Assembly (NCBI GenBank): GCA_021782685.1
Contig: JAJXUQ010000040.1
Span: forward strand, 1-5,018
Direction of reading: 5' to 3'
Length of the DNA stretch: 5,018 nucleotides
DNA from: a bacterium
GTDB taxonomy: Bacteria > Patescibacteriota > Minisyncoccia > Phycocordibacterales > Phycocordibacteraceae
This document shows positions 4,956 through 5,018 of the stretch, in pieces. The notes under the pieces were generated by a model. It was not told the DNA's origin, made no database searches, and saw only the letters and a program-made list of their open reading frames with translations. A program made the translations under genes and the position numbers. Positions within the stretch are counted from its first letter, which is position 1, and every line of letters starts with the position of its first letter.

Positions 4956-4960
4956 CCCTT
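4956..4960 (-). promoter_or_regulatory. Ribosome binding site of the small membrane-protein gene
   Basis: On the minus strand AAGGG ends five bases before ATG 4950 and overlaps the stop codon of the preceding gene (TAAGGG). It is the only well-spaced Shine-Dalgarno-like site in the window, and it supports both the start choice and translational coupling. Confidence 0.55.
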
Positions 4961-5018
4961 ATTTTACACCGTCAGCTGCATCGGCGTACAGCTTCCGCGC
5001 ACGAAGGTATGCGGCTTC
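4959..5018 (-). CDS. 3' end of an unidentified gene preceding the clpP operon
   Basis: Only the last 19 codons and stop lie in the window, reading EAAYLRARKLYADAADGVK. The Ala/Arg/Lys/Tyr-rich sequence looks helical and protein-like. The stop is 8 bp before the membrane-protein ATG, as expected in an operon. A second frame is also open to a stop at 4964-4966 and has more GC-ending codons, so the frame is not certain. Trigger factor (tig) commonly precedes clpP in bacteria and is a candidate by synteny only; the residues are too few to identify it. Confidence 0.5.
   Translation of the reverse strand, partial: EAAYLRARKLYADAADGVK

Noticed and set aside
4964..5017. Alternative reading frame for the partial gene at the right edge
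   Set aside because: It stays open to a TAA at 4964-4966, but the product is less protein-like than the chosen frame, which also stops at better operon spacing. Seventeen codons cannot settle it; the next upstream sequence would.

Overview
The window reads as a chromosomal segment of a Candidate Phyla Radiation (Patescibacteria/Parcubacteria) bacterium, probably of the Kaiserbacteria type. This is inferred from compact single-copy housekeeping genes, tRNAs without an encoded CCA end, a Ser/Ala/Thr/Pro-rich membrane-anchored trypsin-like protease of a kind I associate with that group, and a tiny membrane protein ahead of clpP. No sequence search was possible, so the taxon is a judgement. Most of the window is GC-rich; positions 28-250 are clearly AT-richer.

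Layout. 1-27 is the 3' end of a tRNA (+) cut by the window edge. 28-159 is AT-rich, without a gene, and contains one perfect and one near-perfect DnaA-box sequence 21 bp apart. 160-573 (+) is a YraN/UPF0102 nuclease-like protein, followed by tRNA-Pro(UGG) at 593-663 (+). Convergent to it, 677-1792 (-) is a secreted or membrane-anchored trypsin-like serine protease. Its promoter region faces tRNA-Gly(UCC) at 1908-1978 (+). A strong bidirectional terminator (1996-2031) separates tRNA-Gly from a convergent HU-family DNA-binding protein gene (2054-2326, -). Upstream of HU are its own promoter and a GC-rich hairpin at the 3' end of rny, the gene for ribonuclease Y (2483-3991, -). A second terminator (4101-4141) closes the last operon on the minus strand: a gene whose last 19 codons enter the window (4959-5018), a 59-residue single-pass membrane protein (4771-4950), and clpP (4156-4755).

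Together the genes cover RNA turnover (RNase Y), cytoplasmic proteolysis (ClpP), extracytoplasmic proteolysis (trypsin-like protease), chromosome organisation (HU) and translation (three tRNAs). They do not form one pathway. Only the clpP group looks like an operon (gaps of 8 and 15 bp); the others appear to have their own promoters.

I see no mobile element, CRISPR array, toxin-antitoxin pair or defence system. The most interesting points are the DnaA-box cluster at the left end (possible replication origin or DnaA-controlled promoter), a tRNA-Pro lacking the usual U8/A14 core bases, and the small membrane gene next to clpP.
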